This document shows, one piece after another, positions 1-8,244 of a DNA stretch of 60,498 bases. Below the pieces are notes generated by a model. It had not been told where the DNA came from, did not search any database, and saw only the letters and a program-made list of their open reading frames with translations. A program made the translations under genes and the position numbers. Within the stretch, counting starts at the first letter, position 1. Each line of letters starts with the position of its first letter. The stretch is taken from assembly GCA_012521755.1 (NCBI GenBank), contig JAAYLV010000119.1:1-60498 (forward strand), read 5' to 3'. Source of the stretch: Bacillota bacterium (GTDB lineage: Bacteria; Bacillota; Limnochordia; JAAZLZ01).

Positions 1-174
1 GGCTGGCGGTCCAAGTCGGGGGCCATGCTGATGCCCATGTTCTATCCTCGGGTGGGGGTGACCGTTGGATCGATCTTGATGCAGATACAGCTGTTAGACC
101 TCATCTTCAAGGATTTGGCTGCACTCTTCGGGGTCAACTTGGCAGCTGATGCTCAGGAGGTGATCGGCTCATGA
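1..174 (+). CDS. dctQ: TRAP transporter small permease subunit (DctQ family), 3' end only
   Basis: Only the last 57 codons are inside the window; the reading frame starts at base 1 and ends at the TGA at 172-174. The visible tail is hydrophobic with a short helix typical of the fourth membrane segment of DctQ proteins. The stop overlaps the ATG of the following DctM gene (ATGA), the usual coupled arrangement of TRAP small and large permease genes. In TRAP systems this subunit bridges the extracytoplasmic binding protein and the large DctM subunit. The identity rests mainly on the coupled dctM gene. The binding-protein gene would lie upstream of the window. Confidence 0.75.
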   Translation, partial: GWRSKSGAMLMPMFYPRVGVTVGSILMQIQLLDLIFKDLAALFGVNLAADAQEVIGS

Positions 175-1454
175 CTGGATGGCTCTTGATTCCCTTTGGG
201 GTGCTGCTCCTTACTGGAGCGCCCATTGCGTTCGCCCTGGCAGTGTCATCCTTTAGCTTCCTGTTCGCGTGGAATACGATTTCCTTTGATGTGATTCCCC
301 AAAGGATGTTCGGCGGAATCGATTCCTTCCCGCTGATGGCCATCCCCTTCTTCATTTTAGCCGGCGAATTGATGAACGCAACGGGGATCACCGTGCGGCT
401 GGTCCGTTTTGCCCATCTCATCGTCGGCCGGGTTCCGGGAGGGCTGGCCCAGGCCAATGTGGTGGCCTCCATTTTCTTCGCCGGCCTCACCGGGGCGGGA
501 GTGGCCGATACATCAGCCATCGGCTCCATCTTGATTCCTGCCATGGTCGAGGAGGGATACACCCCTGAATACAGCGCGGCGGTGACCGCTTCTTCATCGG
601 TCATTGGACCGATCATTCCTCCAAGCATCGTCATGGTCATCTACGGATCGACGGTGGGCCTATCCATCGGCGCCCTCTTTGCCGCGGGCTTCATTCCGGG
701 TCTGCTGATAGGCCTGGGGTTGATGGTCGTTTGCCATTATTACGCGATCAAACTGAATCATCCCCGCCGACTGGAGCCAGTGAGCATTAGGGAGTTTCTG
801 CAAGGATTCAAGGATGCCTTTATCGCTTTGCTGATGCCCTTGATCATCATTGGGGGAATCTTGAGCGGCATGTTCACGCCAACGGAGGCCGCGGCGGTAG
901 CTGTGGGTTATGCTTTGGTGGCCGGGGTGTTTGTCTTCAGGAGTCTAACCTTGGACTCGGTGATGCATTGTATGGCCAAGACGGCCCGCACCTCGTCCAT
1001 CATCCTGTTCATCATCGGCTGTGCCGCGGTGTTCGGGTGGGCCATGACCGTGGAGCGGGTGCCGCAGCAGATCGCTGAGCTTTTCCTTTCCCTCACCGAC
1101 AGTCCAGCGATGATGTTGATGCTCATCAACATCTTCCTGCTGATCATGGGCATGTTCATGGAGACGGGAGCCAACGTCATCATCCTTGCCCCGATCCTGG
1201 CGCCCATTGCGGCCAAGTTCGGCATCCATCCCTTGCACTTTGCCCTGGTGATGATCGTAAATCTGAACATTGGTCTGGCGACGCCGCCCCTGGGGGTGTG
1301 CTTGTTCGTTGCCTGTCCTATCGCCGGTGTGACTTTGGAAGAACTGACCAAGGCAATTTTGCCCTTCCTCCTCGTTGAGGTAGTGGTGCTCTTGCTCATT
1401 ACTTACGTACCCTGGTTCATCTTGGTCGTGCCGCGAATGCTAGGGTTTGCTTGA
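171..1454 (+). CDS. dctM: TRAP transporter large permease subunit (DctM family)
   Basis: A 427-residue, strongly hydrophobic protein of normal DctM length with about 12 predicted membrane segments. It shows family landmarks: a run of small residues with GAGVADTSAIGSI near residue 105, the SSSVIGPIIPPS block near 142, and FTPTEAAAVAV near 235. DctM is the Na+-coupled channel-forming subunit of TRAP importers for carboxylates. Its start codon overlaps the stop of the upstream small subunit, so the two are co-translated. The substrate cannot be read from this subunit. The SDR gene 16 bp downstream is probably in the same transcript, suggesting a hydroxy-acid or polyol-type substrate (inference). 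Confidence 0.95.
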   Translation: MTGWLLIPFGVLLLTGAPIAFALAVSSFSFLFAWNTISFDVIPQRMFGGIDSFPLMAIPFFILAGELMNATGITVRLVRFAHLIVGRVPGGLAQANVVASIFFAGLTGAGVADTSAIGSILIPAMVEEGYTPEYSAAVTASSSVIGPIIPPSIVMVIYGSTVGLSIGALFAAGFIPGLLIGLGLMVVCHYYAIKLNHPRRLEPVSIREFLQGFKDAFIALLMPLIIIGGILSGMFTPTEAAAVAVGYALVAGVFVFRSLTLDSVMHCMAKTARTSSIILFIIGCAAVFGWAMTVERVPQQIAELFLSLTDSPAMMLMLINIFLLIMGMFMETGANVIILAPILAPIAAKFGIHPLHFALVMIVNLNIGLATPPLGVCLFVACPIAGVTLEELTKAILPFLLVEVVVLLLITYVPWFILVVPRMLGFA

Positions 1455-1470
1455 GAAGGGATGGTACTGA

Positions 1471-2244
1471 GTGGATTTAGGACTTGAAGGGAAGGTCGCC
1501 CTGGTAACCGGGGCCGGCCGGGGCATTGGTCTTGCTGTCGCCCGGGAGCTAGGTCGGGAAGGGTGCCGGGTGGCGGCCCTGGACCTTTCCCGGGGGGCCT
1601 TAGGGGAGCTTGTCGGGTCTTGGTCATATGGGGAGCTCCTCCCGTTGGCGGCTGATGTGGCCGATTCCTCCCAGGTAGAGGGAGCTGTCGGGAACGTCCT
1701 CGATCGATGGAGCCGGGTCGACATACTGGTCAACAATGCGGGTATCTACCTGGTCAAGCCCCTCTCGGAGATGAGGGAGGAGGAATGGGACCGGGTGGTC
1801 GCGGTGAATTTGAAGGGGGTTTTCAACTGCTGCCGGTCGGTGCTCCCCGCTATGAAAAAAGCCCGGTGGGGTCGGATCATCAATGCCTCCTCCTTTGCCG
1901 CGAAGATCCCGGCGCTGGGCGCATGCGCCTACGCGGCCAGCAAGGCGGGGGTCTTGGCCTTCAGCAGGGTCCTCGCGGGGGAGGTCGGCCCCTACAACAT
2001 TACGGTCAACTGCTACATCCCCGGGACCATCGCCACGGAGATGACGGCGGGGGCCCGGGCCGAGTGGGGCGATTCTCTTCTGGGCACTTTGGCCCTGCGC
2101 CGCTGGGGAGAGCCGGAAGATGTGGCCCGGGCCGTCCTCTTCTTAGCATCGGAGGCCGCCGGCTACATCACCGGGGCCTCCTTGGAAATAAGCGGTGGCA
2201 AGCTCGTCGTCCAAAACCCCTGGGCGGCCTATGAGGACCTTTAG
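1471..2244 (+). CDS. Short-chain dehydrogenase/reductase (SDR), FabG-like
   Basis: A 257-residue classical SDR that oxidises or reduces a hydroxyl/keto group with NAD(P). Cofactor-binding TGAGRGIG lies at 13-20, NNAG at 88-91, the catalytic Ser at about 140, and YAASK with Tyr154 and Lys158. The C-terminal ITGASLEISGG block is the usual SDR end. The start is a GTG 16 bp after dctM, which puts it in the TRAP transcript. It ends by overlapping 4 bp, tail to tail, with the minus-strand URO-D-family gene. The substrate is unknown; the link to a carboxylate importer suggests a hydroxy-acid or sugar-acid dehydrogenase. Confidence 0.9.
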   Translation: MDLGLEGKVALVTGAGRGIGLAVARELGREGCRVAALDLSRGALGELVGSWSYGELLPLAADVADSSQVEGAVGNVLDRWSRVDILVNNAGIYLVKPLSEMREEEWDRVVAVNLKGVFNCCRSVLPAMKKARWGRIINASSFAAKIPALGACAYAASKAGVLAFSRVLAGEVGPYNITVNCYIPGTIATEMTAGARAEWGDSLLGTLALRRWGEPEDVARAVLFLASEAAGYITGASLEISGGKLVVQNPWAAYEDL

Positions 2245-3374
2245 GGATTGATGATGGCATCATACATGGCGATGATGTTTTCCACCGGCACCTCCGGCTG
2301 GATGTTGTGGGTCCCGCAAAGGACATAGCCGCCGCCTGCGCCTAGGACCTTGGCCGTCCGCCGGGCGGTCGTTGCCACCTCTTCCGGGGAGCCTTGGGGC
2401 AGGAGCCTTTGGGTGTCGATGCCGCCCCAGAAGACTATCCGGTCTCCGAAGCGCTCCTTGAGGGACTCGATTTCCATGCCGGCAGCGCTGACTTGCACGG
2501 GGTTGATGATGTCAACCCCGATTTCGATCAGGTCATCGAGGACCTCGCCGATCGCGCCGCAGGAGTGGAGCCACAGCTTGGCCGAGGTCAAGTCATGGAT
2601 CATGGAGTAGATCTCCCGATGGAAGGGCTTAAAGATCTCCCGATAGATGTCGGGGGAGAATTGGAGTCGGTCCTGGGTGCCCATGTCATCGGAGACCTGG
2701 ACGATGTCTATGTACGGCGCCACCTGGGGCAGGATCCGCTCGCCTACGGCCAAGTGGATGTCTGTTATGCGGCGCATCATGGCTTTGAGGAGGTCAGGCC
2801 GCAGGAGCACGTCTTCAAACCAGAGATAGAAGCCCCGCATGAACTGGGTCACATGGATCAGATTCATGTTGGAGACGAACATCACCCCGTAGTCAGTCTT
2901 CTCCCGGAGCTCCCGGGCCCGCTCCACCACTCCCCGGTAGCGGCCTGGATCGTGGGGGTCGGGCCAGTCGTAGCTGTTCACGTCGCTGATGGTCAGATCC
3001 TCGCGGTCGAAGGGGCACTCGTACAGGTCGTAGTAGTGGGAGGTGGGGGGCTTGATCCTGGTGACTCCCCACTCGTCGGTATAAACCGTCGAGCCGTTGA
3101 GAGGCCTTTCCACCTCCGGACGGCCCTCGGGCTTGCCCATGAAGACCCCCCGCACATCTACGTCGAAGCGCTTGAGGATCTCGTCATGGGGGAGGACAGT
3201 CTGCATCATCCGGTTGACGATGGTCTCTTCGGGATCGTCGATGCCAAAATGGGCCTTTAGTTTGCGGTGGGCATCGATATGGAGGCTAGTCACCGCAGTG
3301 GCGCCTAAATCGACTGGGACCCGGTCCGGTGCCTTATGGTTGATGGCGGCCAAGAGCCTTTCCCGATGGTTCAT
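2241..3374 (-). CDS. Uroporphyrinogen decarboxylase (URO-D)/methyltransferase superfamily protein 1
   Basis: A 377-residue protein opening with the family pattern RERLLAAINHKAPDRVPV. It has the HSCG motif at His270-Cys272 and a later Cys353 in a VLCGTHN context. His-x-Cys plus a distal Cys is the zinc site of MtaA/MtbA-type cobamide methyltransferases, so this copy could activate a thiol and transfer a methyl group. True HemE is excluded by divergence and by lack of haem genes nearby. It is convergent with the SDR and divergent from the 2-hydroxyacid dehydrogenase at 3538. No corrinoid protein gene is visible. Family assignment is secure; the reaction is not known. Confidence 0.85.
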   Translation of the reverse strand: MNHRERLLAAINHKAPDRVPVDLGATAVTSLHIDAHRKLKAHFGIDDPEETIVNRMMQTVLPHDEILKRFDVDVRGVFMGKPEGRPEVERPLNGSTVYTDEWGVTRIKPPTSHYYDLYECPFDREDLTISDVNSYDWPDPHDPGRYRGVVERARELREKTDYGVMFVSNMNLIHVTQFMRGFYLWFEDVLLRPDLLKAMMRRITDIHLAVGERILPQVAPYIDIVQVSDDMGTQDRLQFSPDIYREIFKPFHREIYSMIHDLTSAKLWLHSCGAIGEVLDDLIEIGVDIINPVQVSAAGMEIESLKERFGDRIVFWGGIDTQRLLPQGSPEEVATTARRTAKVLGAGGGYVLCGTHNIQPEVPVENIIAMYDAIINP

Positions 3375-3537
3375 GACTTGTACCTCGCTTTCTGCTTTTC
3401 GTGACTTATTCTGGCGATGGAAATGGATCTCCTGCAGCTAAAAGAGCCCCCTTGGGAAAGGATTTTGGCTGGTCCCTAAAGAACACTCAACTCGGAAGAA
3501 AACATGGTTTGGCGGGACCTGGAAGGAGGAGGGGCCG
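3375..3537. other. Divergent intergenic region (163 bp)
   Basis: Lies between the head-to-head URO-D-family gene (minus) and the 2-hydroxyacid dehydrogenase gene (plus), so it should hold promoters for both. I could not find a convincing -35/-10 pair. The last 15 bases carry the GGAAGGAGGAGG ribosome-binding site of the TTG start at 3538. Confidence 0.5.
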
Positions 3538-4494
3538 TTGGCGCGGATTTTGGTGACGGAACCTATTCATGAGGCGGGCGTGGAGCTCTTGCGACGAGAG
3601 GCTGAGGTGGTCTTTAGCGAAGGGCGGCCAGTAGCTGAGCTGATCACGGAGGTTGCTCCCATCGATGGCATCGTCGTGCGCACGGCCAAGATCGGGGCCG
3701 ATGTGATCGGGTCCCTTCCGGAACTCAAAGTCATCGGCAAGCACGGGGTGGGCTATGACAACATCGATGTGGACGCGGCCACCCGCCATGGTGTGGCCGT
3801 TGTGTTTACCCCCGGGGCCAATTCCATCTCCGTGGCGGAGCATGCTTTGGCCTTGATGCTGAATCTGGCCAATAAGGTGAGCCTTGCCCACCTGGAGATT
3901 AGGGAGGGGCGTTTAGGTCCGCAAAAGCGCTACATGGGCAACGAACTCAACGGCAAGACCTTGGGGCTCATTGGCCTTGGACGGATCGGCCGGCATCTGG
4001 CCAGGTGCTGTCGACTCGCCTTTGGGATGCGGGTCCTCGCCTACGACCCTTACGTTAAGGAATCGGATGAGGTTGAGCTGTGCTCTTTGGAAGAAGTCCT
4101 GCGGGAGGCGGACTTTTTGTCCATCCATGTTCCCCTGACCCCGGAGACCAAAGACATCGTCGCGGCCCGGGAGCTGGCCATGATGAAGCCGACGGCCTTC
4201 ATCATCAACACCTCCCGGGGGGGAGTGGTGAACGAAGAAGACCTTTACCAGGCCCTGAGGACAGGCAAGCTGGCCGGGGCGGGGCTTGACGTCTTCGTTG
4301 AGGAGCCTCCCCGGGCGGCGAACCCCCTGGTGCAGCTAGACAATGTGATCGCGACGCCCCATGTGGGGGCGGTCACCGAGGAAGCAATGGAGCGGATGGC
4401 AGTCACGGTCGCCGAGGAAGTATTGGCGGTCCTGGCCGGGCGCATCCCGCGCAATCTCGTCAATCCCCAAGTCCTTGAGCAGAAAGGAGAATGA
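3538..4494 (+). CDS. D-2-hydroxyacid dehydrogenase (SerA/PGDH-like, NAD-binding)
   Basis: A 318-residue protein of the D-isomer-specific 2-hydroxyacid dehydrogenase family, which interconverts a D-2-hydroxyacid and its 2-oxoacid. NAD-binding GLGRIG is at 146-151. Catalytic residues are visible: Arg227 in the SRGG block, Glu255/256 in the EEPP stretch and His275 in TPHVG. There is no C-terminal ACT domain, so it is a catabolic or broad-specificity enzyme rather than regulated phosphoglycerate dehydrogenase. The start is TTG, chosen for the strong GGAGGAGG 6-9 bp upstream. Its stop overlaps the ATG of the DapA-family gene, so they are coupled. It may feed a 2-oxoacid to the next enzymes (inference). 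Confidence 0.92.
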   Translation: MARILVTEPIHEAGVELLRREAEVVFSEGRPVAELITEVAPIDGIVVRTAKIGADVIGSLPELKVIGKHGVGYDNIDVDAATRHGVAVVFTPGANSISVAEHALALMLNLANKVSLAHLEIREGRLGPQKRYMGNELNGKTLGLIGLGRIGRHLARCCRLAFGMRVLAYDPYVKESDEVELCSLEEVLREADFLSIHVPLTPETKDIVAARELAMMKPTAFIINTSRGGVVNEEDLYQALRTGKLAGAGLDVFVEEPPRAANPLVQLDNVIATPHVGAVTEEAMERMAVTVAEEVLAVLAGRIPRNLVNPQVLEQKGE

Positions 4495-5387
4495 ACATGG
4501 CCGTCTGTCTAAAGGGAGTCTTCCCTCCTATCGCCACCCCCTTTGAAAACGGGGAGATCTCGGAGAAAAGCCTAGCTTTCAACCTGGAGCGGTGGAACAG
4601 GACGGGTCTGCAGGGTTATGTAGTGCTTGGCTCAAATGGGGAGTTCCCCTACCTTGACGAAGAGGAGAAAGTGAACCTCATTGGCCTGGTCCGCAAGCAT
4701 ATGGCGGAGGATAAGGTGCTCATTGCTGGGACGGGGATGGAGTCCACCAGGGCCACCATCCGGATGACCAAGAAGGCGGCCGACGCCGGGGCCGATGCGG
4801 CCATCATCGTCAACCCCCACTATTACACGGGGAGGATGACAGCGGAGGTCTTAATCCGCCACTACACTGAGGTTGCGGATGCCTCTCCCATTCCCATCAT
4901 GATCTACAATGTCCCGGGTTTCACCGGGGTGAACATTGCCCCCGAAACGGTGGCCGTTTTAGCGGGACACGACAACATCATCGGGATGAAGGATACGTCC
5001 GGGAACATCGTTCAGGTGGCCCAGCTGGTCCGCCTGACGGAGGGGAAGGGCTTTGACGTCCTGGCCGGATCCGCGAATCACTTCCTGCCGGCCCTGGCCG
5101 TTGGCGCCCAGGGGGGCATTTTGGCCCTGGCCAACATCGCGCCGGATGAGTGCGTCCAGATTCAGCGCCTCTACCAGGAGGCAAAACTCGAGGAAGCCAA
5201 AGAGCTCCATTTGCGCATGCTCCCCGTCAACCAGGCCATCACCGCCCAGATGGGCGTCCCTGGTCTGAAGGCGGCCATGGAAATGAGGGGCTACTTTGGC
5301 GGCGAGCCGCGCCAGCCGCTGCTGCCTTTGTCTGACTCCGCCCGGGAGACTTTGCGGCAGATTTTGCAGGACGCTGGGTTGTTGTAA
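4491..5387 (+). CDS. Dihydrodipicolinate synthase (DapA)/N-acetylneuraminate lyase family aldolase
   Basis: A 298-residue class I TIM-barrel lyase. The Schiff-base Lys is Lys167 in IIGMKDTSG and the catalytic Tyr is Tyr139 in MIYNVPG. The usual GTTGE substrate-carboxylate motif reads GSNGE at 47-51, a change seen among non-DapA members. Members cleave or form C-C bonds next to a 2-oxoacid, usually pyruvate, or dehydrate 2-keto-3-deoxy sugar acids. It lies in an operon with a 2-hydroxyacid dehydrogenase and Zn-ADH and away from lysine genes, so a catabolic 2-keto-3-deoxy-acid aldolase or dehydratase is more likely than DapA. It overlaps the upstream stop by 4 bp. Confidence 0.88.
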   Translation: MNMAVCLKGVFPPIATPFENGEISEKSLAFNLERWNRTGLQGYVVLGSNGEFPYLDEEEKVNLIGLVRKHMAEDKVLIAGTGMESTRATIRMTKKAADAGADAAIIVNPHYYTGRMTAEVLIRHYTEVADASPIPIMIYNVPGFTGVNIAPETVAVLAGHDNIIGMKDTSGNIVQVAQLVRLTEGKGFDVLAGSANHFLPALAVGAQGGILALANIAPDECVQIQRLYQEAKLEEAKELHLRMLPVNQAITAQMGVPGLKAAMEMRGYFGGEPRQPLLPLSDSARETLRQILQDAGLL

Positions 5388-5405
5388 GAATTGGAGGTGT
5401 ATAGG

Positions 5406-6431
5406 ATGCGGGCGGCAGTACTGAAGGAGGACTATCGAATAGTGCTCGAAGATGTTCAGGAGCCTTCTCCCGGGCCGGGAGAAGTCAAGATCCAGGTGCG
5501 GGTGACGGGGATTTGCGGTTCGGAAGTCCATGCCTTTAAAGGCACCCATCCTTACCGCAAGCCGCCTGTTATTTTAGGCCACGAGCTGGCCGGCGACATC
5601 GTGGAAGTGGGCAGGGATGTTGAGGGGCTGAAGGTGGGGGATCGGGTGATAGTGGAACCCCAGATCGGCTGCGGGCGCTGCTATATGTGTCTGCGGGGGC
5701 TGAACAACCTGTGTGAGAACAAGATCGTACTTGGGACGCAGGAGTGGCCCGGGTCTTTTGGCGAGTACATCGTTGCTCCGGCCAAGGTAGTCTATCCCCT
5801 GCCCGACAGCCTGAGCTACGAAGAGGGCGTTATGGTCGAGCCCTTGGCCGTCGGCGTCCATGCGGTGCGCTGGTCGGAGATGGGTCTGGGGGATAATGTC
5901 CTGGTCCTGGGGGCGGGCACTATTGGCCTCGTCACCATCATGGCGGCCCGGCAGGCTGGCGCCCGGCGGATCTTCGCCACGGACCTTCTGGACTACAACC
6001 TGGCCAAAGCTAAGGAGCTGGGGGCCACCCACATCATCAACGTGGCCAAGGAGGACCCCGTCGCGGTCGTCCTGGAAGAGACTGGGGGCAAGGGTGCGGA
6101 TGCAGCCTTCATCACCGCGGCGGTGAGCCCCGTCGTCGAGCAGGCTCTGAAGGCGGTGAGGAAGAGGGGCAAAGCCTTGCTCATCGGCTTTTTCGAAGGG
6201 CCCGCGAACAATTTGGAGATCTTTCCCCTGACCGCCAAGGAGATCGATCTGCGGGGCTGCCTCATGTATACTGCCGAAGGATTCCAGAGCACCTTGGATA
6301 TGGTGGCCGAGGGCCGGCTGGATGCCAAGCCCCTCATCACCGAGGTGCTGGACATCACCCAGGCCCAGGAGGGTCTGGAAGTGATGGATAAGCGGACTCG
6401 CGACGCAATCAAGATACTGCTCAAATTCTAG
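5406..6431 (+). CDS. Zinc-dependent medium-chain alcohol dehydrogenase (MDR) 1
   Basis: A 341-residue Zn-ADH of the sorbitol/threonine dehydrogenase type. The catalytic zinc site is Cys37, His59-Glu60 and Glu146. The structural zinc Cys are 89, 92, 95 and 103, and the Rossmann motif GAGTIG is at 169-174. I place the start at ATG 5406 because GGAGGTG lies 6 bp upstream; the frame is open to 5391. It follows the DapA-family gene by 18 bp and precedes the aconitase-family gene by 14 bp, so it is mid-operon. It probably oxidises a polyol or reduces an aldehyde/ketone made by its neighbours. Confidence 0.92.
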   Translation: MRAAVLKEDYRIVLEDVQEPSPGPGEVKIQVRVTGICGSEVHAFKGTHPYRKPPVILGHELAGDIVEVGRDVEGLKVGDRVIVEPQIGCGRCYMCLRGLNNLCENKIVLGTQEWPGSFGEYIVAPAKVVYPLPDSLSYEEGVMVEPLAVGVHAVRWSEMGLGDNVLVLGAGTIGLVTIMAARQAGARRIFATDLLDYNLAKAKELGATHIINVAKEDPVAVVLEETGGKGADAAFITAAVSPVVEQALKAVRKRGKALLIGFFEGPANNLEIFPLTAKEIDLRGCLMYTAEGFQSTLDMVAEGRLDAKPLITEVLDITQAQEGLEVMDKRTRDAIKILLKF

Positions 6432-6445
6432 TAGGGGGAGAAGGA

Positions 6446-7708
6446 ATGCACGCAATCGAGAAGATCTTGGCCCGGGCCGCGGGGAAAGACCGCGTCCGGG
6501 CCGGAGAAATAGTCACCGCGGCCGTGGATCTGGCGGAGATCAACGATCTTTATCTCCAAGTCATCCAGTCCTTCGAGGCCATGGGCGGCAAAGGGGTGTG
6601 GGACCCGGACAAAGTGGTCTTCGTCTTTGACCACTACTCGCCGCCGCCGACGCCCAAGGCCGCGGACAATCACCGGGTCATGCGGGAGTTCGTCGCCAAA
6701 GAGGGAATACCCCACCTCTTTGACATCGACGCGGGGGTGTGCCACCAGGTGATGCCCGAAGGGGGCCTGGTCCGCCCCGGGATGGTCCTGGTGGCAACGG
6801 ACAGCCATACCACCACCCATGGGGCCTTCGGGGCCTTCGCCACCGGGGTGGGCGCGACGGACCTGGCGGTGGTCCTGATCCGGGGGACATTGTGGTTCGT
6901 TGTCCCCGAGGTGGTCAAGATCGAACTGACGGGGAGGCTTCCGCAAGGGACGACGGCGAAAGATGTGGTCCTCGGGCTCTTGCAGAGATTCAAGGCCGAC
7001 GGTTTCGTTTACAAGGCCGTCGAGTACGCCGGTCCTGCGGTGACGGACTTTTCCATCGCCGAGCGGATGGTCATCTGCAACATGGCCGTGGAGATGGGCG
7101 CCAAAACCACCTATATCCAGCCCGACGACAAACTCCGGGAGTACCTGGCGGCAAGGGGCATCGAGGACTATCCCATCGACACGACGGACCCGGATTATGA
7201 GTATGCCGAGGTTCACCAGTTCGACGTGGGTCAGGTGGAGCCGTTGCTGGCCGCACCCCACAGCGTCGACAACGTCCACCCGGTGGGGGACTATGCCGGG
7301 ACGGCCATCGACCAGGCCTTCATCGGCACCTGTACCGGGGGGCGCCTTGAGGATCTGGAGATGGCCGCCAAGGTCCTGCGGGGGAGGAGAATCCCGCCGG
7401 GGGTGCGCCTGGTCATCACTCCGGCCTCGAAGGAGGTTTTCCTAAAGGCCATGGCGACCGGCTGTATCAAAGACTTGGTCGAAGCCGGCGCGACGGTGAC
7501 ATCCCCGGGCTGCGGGCCGTGCCTTGGGATCCACCAGGGCATGCTGGGGCCGGGGGAAGTATGCATCACCGCATCCAGCCGGAATTTCCCCGGCCGGATG
7601 GGCAGCCCCCAAGCGGAGATTTATGTAGCATCGCCCCTGACCGTGGCCGCCTCGGCCCTGCGGGGACGGATCACCGATCCCCGGGAAGTACTGGAGGAGG
7701 GATCATGA
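6446..7708 (+). CDS. 3-isopropylmalate dehydratase-type hydro-lyase, large subunit (aconitase superfamily)
   Basis: A 420-residue protein with the [4Fe-4S] ligands Cys296 (GTCTGG), Cys356 and Cys359 (SPGCGPC), plus the TDSHTTTHGA block at about 119. The length fits the stand-alone LeuC/homoaconitase/dimethylmalate-dehydratase group. It acts with the small subunit encoded next (ATGA overlap) to dehydrate or isomerise a malate-type 2-hydroxy di-acid. No leuA, leuB or other leucine gene is present, and the neighbours are catabolic. A citramalate-, dimethylmalate- or homoaconitate-like substrate is therefore as likely as isopropylmalate. Confidence 0.92.
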   Translation: MHAIEKILARAAGKDRVRAGEIVTAAVDLAEINDLYLQVIQSFEAMGGKGVWDPDKVVFVFDHYSPPPTPKAADNHRVMREFVAKEGIPHLFDIDAGVCHQVMPEGGLVRPGMVLVATDSHTTTHGAFGAFATGVGATDLAVVLIRGTLWFVVPEVVKIELTGRLPQGTTAKDVVLGLLQRFKADGFVYKAVEYAGPAVTDFSIAERMVICNMAVEMGAKTTYIQPDDKLREYLAARGIEDYPIDTTDPDYEYAEVHQFDVGQVEPLLAAPHSVDNVHPVGDYAGTAIDQAFIGTCTGGRLEDLEMAAKVLRGRRIPPGVRLVITPASKEVFLKAMATGCIKDLVEAGATVTSPGCGPCLGIHQGMLGPGEVCITASSRNFPGRMGSPQAEIYVASPLTVAASALRGRITDPREVLEEGS

Positions 7709-8199
7709 TGGGCAAGCTGCAAGGACGGGCCTTCATCTTCAAAGACAATGTGGACACCGATCAGATCTATCCGGGCCGCTACTTGGAGCTGACCGATCCC
7801 AAGGCCATCGCCGCCCATGCCATGGAAGGGGCAGATCCGGCCTTCCCTGAGAAGGTGCGCCCTGGCGACATCATCGTGGCCGGCAAGAACTTCGGCTGCG
7901 GCTCCAGCCGGGAGCATGCGGTGATCGCCCTTAAGGAGGCGGGGGTTGGTGCGGTGCTGGCCCTCTCCTTTGGCCGGATCTTTTACCGGAATGCCATCAA
8001 TCTGGGCCTGCCGGCCATCCGCCTGGCTGAGGCGCCCAAGGCTGCGGAAGGGGATCTGCTCACCATCGATCTGGAGGAGGGGACCATTGCCCTCCCTGAC
8101 GGGGGCATCTTGAGCTTTGCTCCCTTCCCGCCGGAAATCAGGAAGATCATCCAGGGGGGCGGGATTATCCCCCTGGTCAAGTCGGAACAGTTGGGATGA
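7705..8199 (+). CDS. 3-isopropylmalate dehydratase-type hydro-lyase, small subunit
   Basis: A 164-residue swivelling-domain subunit with the hallmark [10 protein letters not shown] near residue 64 and [11 protein letters not shown] near 18. The substrate-selecting loop after the first strand reads YLEL, with an acidic residue where characterised isopropylmalate or homoaconitase enzymes carry a small hydrophobic residue or Arg. Start at ATG 7705 gives a 4-bp overlap with the large-subunit stop and a GGAGGAGG 5-12 bp upstream; ATG 7708 is equally possible. The frame is open far upstream of this start, but that part is a shadow of the large-subunit gene. Confidence 0.92.
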   Translation: MMGKLQGRAFIFKDNVDTDQIYPGRYLELTDPKAIAAHAMEGADPAFPEKVRPGDIIVAGKNFGCGSSREHAVIALKEAGVGAVLALSFGRIFYRNAINLGLPAIRLAEAPKAAEGDLLTIDLEEGTIALPDGGILSFAPFPPEIRKIIQGGGIIPLVKSEQLG

Positions 8200-8224
8200 G
8201 GGGCGGGGCCTCGGTCCCGTCCCC
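8200..8224 (+). other. Intercistronic GC-rich stem-loop
   Basis: GGGGCGGG (8200-8207) faces CCCGTCCCC (8216-8224) with one bulged T. It lies between the LeuD-like gene and the BASS gene. There is no T-run after it, so it is more likely an mRNA-stabilising stem or weak attenuator than a complete terminator. Confidence 0.4.
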
Positions 8225-8244
8225 GTTCGTTGGGGGGAGTTTCG

